Positions 38,077-46,042 of a stretch of 47,792 bases of DNA are shown here, in pieces. Source of the DNA: a virus; IMG/VR virus record IMGVR_UViG_3300030104_006315, positions 1 to 47,792 of that record. One strand, given 5' to 3'. Positions within the stretch are counted from its first letter, which is position 1, and every line of letters begins with the position of its first letter. The position numbers were made by a program, and so were the translations under genes. Under the pieces are notes generated by a model. It was not told the DNA's origin. It ran no database searches and was given only the letters and a program-made list of their open reading frames with translations.

Positions 38077-40059
38077 TTATTTCTGAAGGAACTTTTGATT
38101 CATTGTTTTTGCAACATTCATCATGTTAGTACAATCGATGAAACTCGCATCCTTACCATACATTTTCTTGAAAGTATTTTCGTCATTCTCACTTCTGTAA
38201 CCCTCAGAGATAAAGTAACTCATGATTTTGATTCCATTATTCTTCATCATTTTTACCATTCTTCTAGCGTGGTCAATGGCTCTATCACCAGCATAATAAA
38301 CATCGTGACCAGTATATCTTCTACCAGTAGAGAACCAAGGAGCCCCATCTGAATAGTTGATGAAGTAGTTATCCTCACCATTTGCACCTTGTAACCACTT
38401 CTTCATGATGGCTTCGTAACATAGTGACTCAGGAGTAACTCCACCAGGTTGAAGAGCCTTCCAAAGAGTTTTGATTTTTGATAACTTATCTTTCTTACTA
38501 TTGTAAACAATCACTACAACCGGCTTATCTTTGTTAGTCCACCTAACATCAACAGTAACATGAATATTTCCAGCCATGTCAGCAGCTTTTGCCATCGCAA
38601 CAGCAGACTTAATGGCTTTCTCAAACTTTCCACCACTCATAGAACCACTCCCATCAATCGACAAGTGTAAGTTAGCTTTGTTGTATCTTTCTTTCTGAAT
38701 CTGTGAAAAGACATTCTCATTACCAAAACCCAACTCCGAGATTAATCTCTTGTTGATTTTACCTGTGTTTTGTCTTGTGAAAATCAAGTCTTTCTCTTCA
38801 CCACGAATCTTAAGTTTTCTACCTAGAATCGCACCAAGTCTGAAACCCTCATTGATGGCCTCAACCATTTTTGAACCACCACTCCAATAATACTCATCAT
38901 AGTATTTGTCATCAAGAGAACGAAAGAAAGGAAAGGCACCACTTTCAATAAGTTCTTTAGTAAGTGATGGAATCACAACAGTTCCAACTTTACCAATTCT
39001 ACCATCTCCAACCTCGACCAACTCTGTATTTGAGTTTGATAGGGCATTGACAATCTCTGAATCTTTCTTTGTCAAAGTAGACTTTGGAGTTTGACCATCT
39101 AAGAACTCTTTTTGTTTATCAAACATATTCTGAATTTGTTTTTGTTGTTGAGGAGATAACTCTTCACCATTTGACTCAGTAGGATTTCCATCATTAGGAG
39201 TCATCTGAGCATCGCCAGTATCAACCTCAGTTCCATTACTACTAGAACCACCCTCAGACTCTTGATTTTCCCCATTCTCGGTGTTTTCGTTGTTACCCTC
39301 ACCATTACCATCTTCAGGTTGTTGGACACTATCTACAATCTTAAAGACAATCTCACAAACAGACTTTGCCAACTGAATGGCGTCATCAGTAGACTTTAGT
39401 CTTGAGATGTTTTTCATATTAATTATTCTGTAAATGTCACTAAGTCTTGGAAGAGCCGTAAAATCAGTAGCCTCATTAGTGAAGTTGACAATTCTAAACA
39501 TATAAGAATCTAAGTCTAACTCACGATACATCTGTGAATTAAGACCTTTCGCAACTTTCTTACCATTGAAATACTTGTTGTAAAGACTATGGTAGTAACC
39601 CTTGTAACCAGGCGAACCTCTGAAAACGATGTTATCGACTCGTCTATCCTCAATGTAGTTGATTATCCCACGAAAGAACTCCATCTTGTGGTGGGTTAAT
39701 TCAAACTCTCTAATTTTGTAAGTGTTACGAGCATCAGCAAAAGCATTGAAATCAGAGTAGGCTATGTGACTACCTTCATGAAGAGCCAGACCAACTACAT
39801 GGTCAAAGTTCTTCTCATTGATATTCGCACCGATAGTAACAGATTTACCATCAGTAAAAGAATCACCACGAGAGGGGAACTTGACAGGAATGTTTTGACC
39901 ACTTACGATACGAACAAAGTTACCGATTGCCCTTTTGTGACCGGCAAGAGCAATATGGTCTTTACCTTTTTTTACTGGTTTGTCATCGATATCAGACAAC
40001 AAGTCATCAATCAGACTTGTCCTACGATTGTCAAACCAAAAATCTGAATATTTACTCAC
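38077..40059 (-). CDS. cobT-like: VWA-domain protein, CobT-like
   Basis: 660 residues. The N-terminal part has an HEGSHIAYSD zinc-peptidase-like motif (about 94-103). The middle (about 255-305) is an acidic Gly/Asn/Glu-rich linker. The C-terminal VWA domain starts around 460 with MIDAS DGSGSMSGG; a downstream YSDGAPW supplies another acidic residue. CobT/VWA proteins act with MoxR/CobS AAA+ ATPases, and the partner is encoded at 33868-35055. In this phage pair the two genes are separated by about 3 kb of small genes. Target unknown. Confidence 0.8.
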   Translation of the reverse strand: MSKYSDFWFDNRRTSLIDDLLSDIDDKPVKKGKDHIALAGHKRAIGNFVRIVSGQNIPVKFPSRGDSFTDGKSVTIGANINEKNFDHVVGLALHEGSHIAYSDFNAFADARNTYKIREFELTHHKMEFFRGIINYIEDRRVDNIVFRGSPGYKGYYHSLYNKYFNGKKVAKGLNSQMYRELDLDSYMFRIVNFTNEATDFTALPRLSDIYRIINMKNISRLKSTDDAIQLAKSVCEIVFKIVDSVQQPEDGNGEGNNENTENGENQESEGGSSSNGTEVDTGDAQMTPNDGNPTESNGEELSPQQQKQIQNMFDKQKEFLDGQTPKSTLTKKDSEIVNALSNSNTELVEVGDGRIGKVGTVVIPSLTKELIESGAFPFFRSLDDKYYDEYYWSGGSKMVEAINEGFRLGAILGRKLKIRGEEKDLIFTRQNTGKINKRLISELGFGNENVFSQIQKERYNKANLHLSIDGSGSMSGGKFEKAIKSAVAMAKAADMAGNIHVTVDVRWTNKDKPVVVIVYNSKKDKLSKIKTLWKALQPGGVTPESLCYEAIMKKWLQGANGEDNYFINYSDGAPWFSTGRRYTGHDVYYAGDRAIDHARRMVKMMKNNGIKIMSYFISEGYRSENDENTFKKMYGKDASFIDCTNMMNVAKTMNQKFLQK

Positions 40060-40087
40060 TCAAAAACTCCTTTCTAATTACACTTAA

Positions 40088-40116
40088 AGCTACTAATAAA
40101 ATACTATATAAGTCAA
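40088..40116 (-). promoter_or_regulatory. GCTTGACT-family promoter P9 (variant -10)
   Basis: TTGACT at 40111-40116 and, 17 bases on, GTAGCT (40088-40093). The run from -35 to GTAGCTTTAAGTG is nearly identical to P3. It drives the VWA gene. Confidence 0.6.
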
Positions 40117-40140
40117 GCATTATTTTCACTTTTTTTAAAA

Positions 40141-40563
40141 TTATGGTAAAACCCTTTTATTAAATTGTTTGAATAGTTGGTTAGCATACTTAGCCTGTTT
40201 AGGTGTTAACTTACCTTTGGCATGAACTCGTTTAGTTATACTGTCCAAGAACTCCATTTTCTCATATTCATACTGACGAGTATATCCACATTTCGTTAAT
40301 AAATATTTAAGTTTAGTTATCTTGGATAACATCGCTTCTCTTTTCCTCTTTATATCAGGATCACCATAAGTTCGGTAGGTTGCTGCTGCGGTTTGGATGG
40401 AATCCAACATCTTTGGTGTTATTTTAAAATCACTAACTAACTTTCTGTGCATTTCAGATAAAAACTGATGATAACCGGTTGGTAAGGTTCTCGTGTACTC
40501 ATTATCATTTAACAAGTCTCTGAGGTCTTTTATTTCTCTTTTATATCTCTCTTTGTTCGTCAT
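40141..40563 (-). CDS. 140-residue basic helical protein, unknown
   Basis: NKERYKREIKDLRDLLNDNE, then IQTAAATYRTYGDPDIKRKR and a C-terminus LTPKQAKYANQLFKQFNKRV. Highly basic helices suggest nucleic-acid binding. Preceded by P10. No domain recognised. Confidence 0.5.
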   Translation of the reverse strand: MTNKERYKREIKDLRDLLNDNEYTRTLPTGYHQFLSEMHRKLVSDFKITPKMLDSIQTAAATYRTYGDPDIKRKREAMLSKITKLKYLLTKCGYTRQYEYEKMEFLDSITKRVHAKGKLTPKQAKYANQLFKQFNKRVLP

Positions 40564-40571
40564 ATATCTAA

Positions 40572-40600
40572 ATTTAACTCTAAATACAAATACGAGTCAA
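40572..40600 (-). promoter_or_regulatory. GCTTGACT-family promoter P10
   Basis: TTGACT (40595-40600), spacer 17, TTAAAT (40572-40577). The stop of the 40597-41085 gene (GCT TGA) lies in the -35. Drives 40141-40563. Confidence 0.68.
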
Positions 40601-41085
40601 GCATTTTCTCGATTTTTTTTCCAATATTTTGTAGCTTCTAATTTTCTATAAGCTGAACCTAATGCCTCTCTTGTGGCAATACTCGTTATAAAACAAGGTG
40701 CGTCTTTTCGTGTTAATACATCGTTTGTTTTTCTTTTGTCGTATGGATTGAAACAGACGGCTTTCAGATGTCCCAAATCTATTTTCTTTAAACTTTCATT
40801 AATAAAATTCTGATAGTTAACGACTGTATAATTACCATGATAGTCGGTGTGTAAATACATAGCCGTAGTGAAGTTATCGTCTTTATCAAATTTTTTAATT
40901 GACTCAAAAATAGAGCCCTCTTCAGGATTGTAAAATTCAATTAGTAGTTTATTTGTCTTTCGTTCAGGTGCCAAAAATGGACAAACAGGAAAACCACCAA
41001 AGTCATCGTTTGGTGTTTCCAACCAATCCATCCATTCTTCTAATTTTTCTAAGACTTTTTGTTTATCTATGTGAATATTGACCAA
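40597..41085 (-). CDS. 162-residue protein, unknown, conserved-looking
   Basis: Begins with a TTG start (VNIHIDKQKVLEKLEEWMDW), the least certain point. Contains GGFPVCPFLAPERKTNKLLI, a pattern of conserved phage proteins of unknown function, then HGNYTVVNYQNFINESLKKI and RKDAPCFITSIATREALGSA. Cys in PVCPF and APCF. It overlaps the coiled-coil gene. Its last codons AAT GCT TGA form part of P10. Confidence 0.5.
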   Translation of the reverse strand: MVNIHIDKQKVLEKLEEWMDWLETPNDDFGGFPVCPFLAPERKTNKLLIEFYNPEEGSIFESIKKFDKDDNFTTAMYLHTDYHGNYTVVNYQNFINESLKKIDLGHLKAVCFNPYDKRKTNDVLTRKDAPCFITSIATREALGSAYRKLEATKYWKKNRENA

Positions 41086-41348
41086 ACCTTCTCAATAACC
41101 AAACCTACAAAACCTACTCCGATGATACCTCTCCACTTTTGTGAATTTTCTCTAAACCTTGTATTCTCTTTTGTTTCAGCCCATAATCCTTCGTGTGGAT
41201 TAAATAGGTTTTCTTTTATAAAACTTAATGATTCATCTGTTTTTTGGTGAGCTTTTTCCATGTCGTTTTTTAAATCAACAAGGTCTTGTCGCATGTCGTC
41301 CAATTTAAGATGTGCTATCTCTAACTGTTTTCTGTCGTGTTGGTTCAT
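41067..41348 (-). CDS. coiled-coil protein with C-terminal membrane anchor
   Basis: 93 residues. Coiled coil at about 5-55 (LKLDDMRQDLVDLKNDMEKA) and a C-terminal hydrophobic helix (WRGIIGVGFVGLVIEKVW). This is the layout of XhlA-like proteins of phage lysis modules, and also of many unrelated small proteins. No ribosome site is strong. Lies between the methyltransferase gene and the 162-residue gene. Confidence 0.5.
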   Translation of the reverse strand: MNQHDRKQLEIAHLKLDDMRQDLVDLKNDMEKAHQKTDESLSFIKENLFNPHEGLWAETKENTRFRENSQKWRGIIGVGFVGLVIEKVWSIFT

Positions 41349-41406
41349 AACTATAAATATACCTTTATTTTGACTTCGTTATATTTTCTCACATGGAATA
41401 TACAAG

Positions 41407-42633
41407 TTATTTCTTTTCCCATATCCAAATTGGTTCACAAAATCTCTTGTCTTTGTTCTTCTCTACCATCTCTAAGGTTTTCTCTTTAAACTGAGTATTA
41501 TCCTTGGCAGTTCCAGCTCCACCAGAGTTTGGTCGTTTTGCCATCTCCATTCCAATACAACCTATGTATTCCATATCTCTGTATTCATCAAGAAACTCAT
41601 TCATCGGGTCACATATCTTTAGGTATTGTGCACCACCTTTGGTTTTTGCATTTACATCTGATATATTGACACATAACTTACCACCAGATTTTAATGTTGG
41701 TAACATATTGTCAAGAGATTTCTGAAGAAACTGATAGTTCCAACTATCTATGTCTTTGTATCTAACCCAACTTTGATTATCATCTTCACCATATCTTTCT
41801 ATATTGAAATAAGGTGGTGATGTAAATATAATATCAAAGGTATCATGATATTCATTAAAGTTGAAATCTTCAGCCGCGGCAAGATGAAACTTAGTCTTCT
41901 TTTTATTTTCAAAGAATGTCAAATGATTATCGTAATATCTGGCTTGTCTTTCGTAAATAGGATGATTCTCTTTACGAGGATCTACACCAACATACAATTC
42001 GGTATTCATACTGGCATAGAATCCAGCCAACCTATCACCCCAACCCATTGAAAAATCCAATACATTTTTTACATTGAAATAATCATACATAGCTTTTGCC
42101 ACATTTGGTTTGAACTGAGAACAAATGTATTTACGAAGTCCAATCATAGTCCTTAATATAGACCTATCTATCTTGGTTAATTTCAATGAATAAGCAGCAC
42201 CCATCAAACTCTTCATAAAATCAAATGTTTCCCAAGTCCTTTTGGGTCCTGGATAGGAACTTGATTCAACCGACCATCTGTTTTCTTGTTGGAAATAATT
42301 ACTGGCTTTATTACCTATGTTATTTCTCGCGAAGTACCATTGTGAACCTCTGTAATCTAAAGGATAATCATAACCCTCTTCACTTCTAGCAAACCACTCA
42401 CCTTCTCTCAAAATGTCATGAACCCAAGTTCCTTTCAACTTGTTGAAGTCTTTACGACAATCTTCTTCGGTCATCTCCATAGTTGGCATTGGATAAGTCA
42501 TAGCGACAGTTGCCAGAGATTCCTTTACATCATCTTTGTCGAATGTATCCTTTATGTAAGTCCATTCTTTTTCATCGATGTGAAGATATGGTTCTTGGTT
42601 TTTAAACTTATCAAAGTAATCAAGATACACCAT
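41407..42633 (-). CDS. DNA methyltransferase (TSPPY type)
   Basis: 408 residues. SAM-binding motif I-like NVLDFSMGWGDRLAGFY (about 188-204) and catalytic TSPPYFNIERYGED (about 268-281) are the features of amino-methyltransferases. TSPPY is frequent in N4-cytosine methyltransferases, so m4C or m6A is possible. The N-terminal 180 residues are an additional domain (WVHDILREGEWFARSEEGYD). Target-recognition region is not identifiable. It follows the UV endonuclease gene (14-base overlap) and lies near the glycosyltransferases. It may protect phage DNA. Confidence 0.8.
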   Translation of the reverse strand: MVYLDYFDKFKNQEPYLHIDEKEWTYIKDTFDKDDVKESLATVAMTYPMPTMEMTEEDCRKDFNKLKGTWVHDILREGEWFARSEEGYDYPLDYRGSQWYFARNNIGNKASNYFQQENRWSVESSSYPGPKRTWETFDFMKSLMGAAYSLKLTKIDRSILRTMIGLRKYICSQFKPNVAKAMYDYFNVKNVLDFSMGWGDRLAGFYASMNTELYVGVDPRKENHPIYERQARYYDNHLTFFENKKKTKFHLAAAEDFNFNEYHDTFDIIFTSPPYFNIERYGEDDNQSWVRYKDIDSWNYQFLQKSLDNMLPTLKSGGKLCVNISDVNAKTKGGAQYLKICDPMNEFLDEYRDMEYIGCIGMEMAKRPNSGGAGTAKDNTQFKEKTLEMVEKNKDKRFCEPIWIWEKK

Positions 42634-43564
42634 GTAACTCCATATATTTTTTTACGGCAAGTTCTTTGTGTTTAGCCTCTACCATGATATCAACATCATT
42701 ACCATAAGTATCAATATAATCGTAGACATAATCAGAATGGGCTTGAGGTCTAATTGACTCGTCAAGTCGTTCCTTACTGCGACTCTCGCTATAATGGACG
42801 ACTGGTGTAATACCTTTCGGCCAAGTTGATATAGCCAACTCCAAAGCTTCTTTCTCTGTGAGTCCACCATCGCAAAATCTGTGGTGATGATAATCGAATA
42901 CAATAGGAATACCGATATGTTTATATACTCCATAATACAAGTCCTTTACTGAATACATTGATGCTTTGTCATCGTTCTCTACAGTCAAACGAGTCTTAAC
43001 TGAATCTGGTAATCTGTGAAAGTTCTCACAGAATCTTTTCATAGAACTTTCTTTATCACCATAAGCTCCACCGATGTGTATGTTGATTTTGTTGTATGGT
43101 GTTCTACTGAGATTCATCATATCAAATGTATCACCATGCATCGTCAAGTCACCAACACAATTTTCAACGACATGTTCATGTGGTGATGTCAATACATTGA
43201 AAGGACCTGGATGACAGGTTATCCTAACACCATGTGTCTCTACCTTTATGCCAGCAGAGCGTAGATAAATTTTCATTTTATCCAAATCTTTTAAATCTTC
43301 CCATTCGTATTCAGACTTCCAAGGTGCAAGTCCACTTGTAATACGAAAAAACTTGTAACCATTAAGTATGTTCCAATCAATAATCTTATCTAAATCCATA
43401 CAATTTTTAAGTGCGACTTCACTCGCATAATCAACACCTTTACTTTCAAAGGTTCTTTTAATCATACTACGACCTGTTGTGATTGGTTTTACTCCCTTTT
43501 CTTTACCACCCCACTTTTGTGGATATGATAATTGCATGTTGATACACGCATAACCTATGTTCAT
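42620..43564 (-). CDS. uvdE: UV damage endonuclease (UVDE/UvsE)
   Basis: 314 residues, normal size. Diagnostic motifs are MNIGYACIN at the N-terminus, NGYKFFRITSGLAPWKSEYE, HPGPFNVLTSP, NKINIHIGGAYGDKESSMKR, LTVENDDK, GIPIVFDYHHH and VVHYSES. TIM-barrel metallo-enzyme that incises 5' to UV photoproducts, important in sunlit surface water. Start overlaps the MazG-like stop (ATGA). Confidence 0.92.
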   Translation of the reverse strand: MNIGYACINMQLSYPQKWGGKEKGVKPITTGRSMIKRTFESKGVDYASEVALKNCMDLDKIIDWNILNGYKFFRITSGLAPWKSEYEWEDLKDLDKMKIYLRSAGIKVETHGVRITCHPGPFNVLTSPHEHVVENCVGDLTMHGDTFDMMNLSRTPYNKINIHIGGAYGDKESSMKRFCENFHRLPDSVKTRLTVENDDKASMYSVKDLYYGVYKHIGIPIVFDYHHHRFCDGGLTEKEALELAISTWPKGITPVVHYSESRSKERLDESIRPQAHSDYVYDYIDTYGNDVDIMVEAKHKELAVKKYMELHGVS

Positions 43565-43818
43565 AATAAGTTACTCCATTTTTTTAGTTTTTTAAGTTTT
43601 ATTTTTTTTCGTTCATCTAAATCTTGTTGGTTCAACAAACCTTGTTCCATCATCAAATCTATCATTAATAAAACATCACCAGCTTCCTCTATTAATCTAG
43701 GATGATTTTTATAGTCCTCGCATCTAATAGCTTTAGAACAAGCCTCTATCAATTCACCACATTCTTCCATCGTAATAACCATCAGTTCTGTATTGTAATC
43801 TAGTTTTTTATTTATCAA
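43561..43818 (-). CDS. mazG-like: MazG-like nucleotide pyrophosphohydrolase
   Basis: 85 residues, a short MazG form. TTG start (GGAGGAGA upstream). Motif EECGELIEACSK (ExxxE) and LIEEAGDVLLMIDLM (ExxD) are the metal-binding pair. Family members hydrolyse NTPs or alarmones. Phage MazG is thought to change nucleotide pools of the starving host. First gene after P11. Confidence 0.85.
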   Translation of the reverse strand: MINKKLDYNTELMVITMEECGELIEACSKAIRCEDYKNHPRLIEEAGDVLLMIDLMMEQGLLNQQDLDERKKIKLKKLKKWSNLL

Positions 43819-43887
43819 TACTCTGGTCTCCTCCCAAAATCATTCTTTTGTATTCTTCTTTTTAGGTGTTTTTTATATTGATATAAT

Positions 43888-43916
43888 AATATATAGTTTT
43901 TTATTGACTTAATCAA
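43888..43916 (-). promoter_or_regulatory. GCTTGATT-type promoter P11
   Basis: AAAAGCTTGATT with TTGATT at 43911-43916, spacer 17, TATATT (43888-43893). The HD-gene stop lies 5 bases before. Drives mazG, uvdE and probably the methyltransferase. Confidence 0.75.
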
Positions 43917-43920
43917 GCTT

Positions 43921-44664
43921 TTAATCACCGAATAGCTCCTTAAATGCTTGATTAGCAGCTTTTGATTGTTCTGATTTCTTCTTTACCTCTTCTTCTTTCT
44001 CTACTTTGATATCGTGGTCACCTCTTGCCCATTCATCGTTTTCAATCTTACTCGCCATCATATCAGCCTGATGTAATATATAAGGTATGTTTGTTTTAAG
44101 TTGTCGGTCTTTAGAATAACTTATATAATAACTTTTATTAGCTTCTTCATACAGACCATCGGTTAGTCTTAATCCAAGATACTCATTTTCTGTCATCTGA
44201 ATACCGAAGTGTTGTAACAACCAAATAGCTCTATCTGTTACCGTCATGAATTGTAACTTACCATTGTGTTTGTAAATCAACCCTTGATTTTTTCTATGCC
44301 AGTCTGAATCGTTTGGTGTGTAGTAATCCTCTGATAAATCACCAACTTTACCTAAGTCGTGATGAAGAGCAGCAAAGATAAGTTCCTCTTTGTCAAAGTC
44401 ATCAATGGTCGCACCATTTCTACCCCAAAGGTCATATATTTGAACGACTAAATCAGTAATATGTAAAACATGTTCCACATACCCACCGGCGTGAGCATTG
44501 TGAAAGTGTTCTTTTCCACTTGCTGGTGCCAACATCATCCTTTCTTCAAAGTAATCATACATCTCTAACAACCCCTCCAGCCTTTCGCCGGAGAAGTTGT
44601 CGTTGATTATTTGTATGAGTTTATCCCAATTCTCTTGGATTTGTTCAGGTGTTAGTTCTTTCAT
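43921..44664 (-). CDS. HD-domain phosphohydrolase
   Basis: 247 residues. His/Asp pattern NAHAGGYVEHVLHITDLVVQ, FAALHHDLGKVGDLSEDYYT (HD in ALHHDLGK), and later YILHQADMMASKIENDEWAR with another Asp. This is the HD superfamily of metal-dependent phosphohydrolases on nucleotides or RNA. The C-terminus is a charged Lys/Glu stretch and a short tail (KAANQAFKELFG). Located 9 bases after the ParB-like gene. Confidence 0.78.
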   Translation of the reverse strand: MKELTPEQIQENWDKLIQIINDNFSGERLEGLLEMYDYFEERMMLAPASGKEHFHNAHAGGYVEHVLHITDLVVQIYDLWGRNGATIDDFDKEELIFAALHHDLGKVGDLSEDYYTPNDSDWHRKNQGLIYKHNGKLQFMTVTDRAIWLLQHFGIQMTENEYLGLRLTDGLYEEANKSYYISYSKDRQLKTNIPYILHQADMMASKIENDEWARGDHDIKVEKEEEVKKKSEQSKAANQAFKELFGD

Positions 44665-44673
44665 TCTTTACTC

Positions 44674-45909
44674 CTAAAATGTTAGTGGGTGTGGTGTTAC
44701 GATATACCCATTGTTATTGTCATTTGGTTTTAACTCACCTGTAAATGTGGTTAACTTTGAAACAGCTTCCAAGTTTATCTTTGTACCAAACCTACTTGTC
44801 TTTCCAAAATCAAGTTCATCTACTTTACCATAAGACACATAGAAATAATCAAACTCAGGAGTATAACCTACAAACAAGAAATAACCTGTCTTAGGATGAC
44901 GACTGATAAACTCAACCTTATTCCCATTCTTGATTTGACATGTCTTTATCTCAATACCAGCATTATGTAATGGAAAAGATATGTCATAGATTCCATTGTC
45001 TTTAGGATCGTAAGCGACAGCCTTATTAGACTCAGATGAACGACTATTGATAGAATCTGTTACAGCGTTAGCAAACAACTCATGCACAAGACCACCAACG
45101 ATATTCTGTTGGATGTTTCTGAAACCGTATTTAGTCTCTCCTTCAGTATCAGTAAAAGTAGCATCACGAAACATGGTCATCAGATTACTGACTCTATTAA
45201 TTGAATAAATAACATGACTATTGTCTATCGCATTTTCTAATATCTTAGAAGTGTGCATGTACTGAGCATTCTTCTTGTTCTTAGAATCATCAGATTTAGC
45301 AAAACTCACAGCTTTAGCGATGGATAAATTGTTACCACCATCAGAAAATATTCTAGCGACTAAATCAGGTCTATCATATCCTTTGGGAGTGTCATATGTT
45401 TTATCAGTTAGCAGCTTCAAGTTTTTATAACTATATTTGTAACTCAACTGAGCAGCAGAGCAGATTTGTTTAACAATATGTTCTGGACATGAACCATCAT
45501 TTTCATTTCTATACTCTTCAATTGCCGTCTGAACACTATTCCATTGTCTTTCAAGATTAGATGGTCTACCCATATTGGCTGTCATCAGTCTCATTATGTT
45601 TTGAAATTTGTTCTTTGGTTTCTTGGTTTGACTCCAAATAATTGGAGTCTCCGTATAACCTAACTCTTTAATAGCCGCAATCCGAGTGTGGCCTGACTTA
45701 ATCTCAAGAGTTTTTGGATATACTATTGGTGGCTCTATGAGTCCATCTTCTTCGATTTGTCTTTGCAAATCCTTGAAGTAGTCTTCATCCGCACCCCCAT
45801 ATATTTCAATATTGTCCTCATCTGGATTGAGGTCATGAATATTAACTATATCATCATATCTCTCTGTGCCTTCTGTGATGATATCTTTTACTTTTTTACT
45901 TTTCGACAT
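44674..45909 (-). CDS. ParB-domain protein with possible C-terminal nuclease fold
   Basis: 411 residues. Residues about 25-105 are a ParB/Srx-type domain (KDLQRQIEEDGLIEPPIVYP, KTLEIKSGHTRIAAIKELGY). Residues about 105-270 are helical (NKFQNIMRLMTANMGRPSNL). The C-terminal ~100 residues contain NGIYDISFPLHNAGIEIKTC, followed by GYFLFVGYTPEFDYFYVSYG, which may be a PD-(D/E)xK nuclease core (D, ExK in IEIKT). ParB domains occur as CTPases and as partners of phage DNA-modification genes. A structured leader and P12 precede it. Confidence 0.58.
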   Translation of the reverse strand: MSKSKKVKDIITEGTERYDDIVNIHDLNPDEDNIEIYGGADEDYFKDLQRQIEEDGLIEPPIVYPKTLEIKSGHTRIAAIKELGYTETPIIWSQTKKPKNKFQNIMRLMTANMGRPSNLERQWNSVQTAIEEYRNENDGSCPEHIVKQICSAAQLSYKYSYKNLKLLTDKTYDTPKGYDRPDLVARIFSDGGNNLSIAKAVSFAKSDDSKNKKNAQYMHTSKILENAIDNSHVIYSINRVSNLMTMFRDATFTDTEGETKYGFRNIQQNIVGGLVHELFANAVTDSINSRSSESNKAVAYDPKDNGIYDISFPLHNAGIEIKTCQIKNGNKVEFISRHPKTGYFLFVGYTPEFDYFYVSYGKVDELDFGKTSRFGTKINLEAVSKLTTFTGELKPNDNNNGYIVTPHPLTF

Positions 45910-45941
45910 TATTTCGTCTCCTAGTTATGTTTATTATCTAC

Positions 45942-45986
45942 GGTGTCTCTTGGGTAGTCTCTTAAATGACTACGATAGGCGACACC
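45942..45986 (-). promoter_or_regulatory. nested hairpin in the ParB-like leader
   Basis: GGTGTC / GACACC (45981-45986, 45942-45947) encloses TAGTC / GACTA (45968-45972, 45955-45959). It lies in the 5' UTR between P12 and the start at 45909, just upstream of the ribosome site AGGAGA. Likely regulatory or protective. Confidence 0.5.
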
Positions 45987-46006
45987 TTACTTTAACCTAT
46001 TTCTAT

Positions 46007-46035
46007 AATATACGGTAAAATACCATACATGTCAA
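46007..46035 (-). promoter_or_regulatory. TTGACA-type promoter P12
   Basis: TTGACA (46030-46035), spacer 17, TATATT (46007-46012). The glycosyltransferase stop is 8 bases upstream. It drives the ParB-like and HD genes. Confidence 0.8.
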
Positions 46036-46042
46036 GTCTTTT

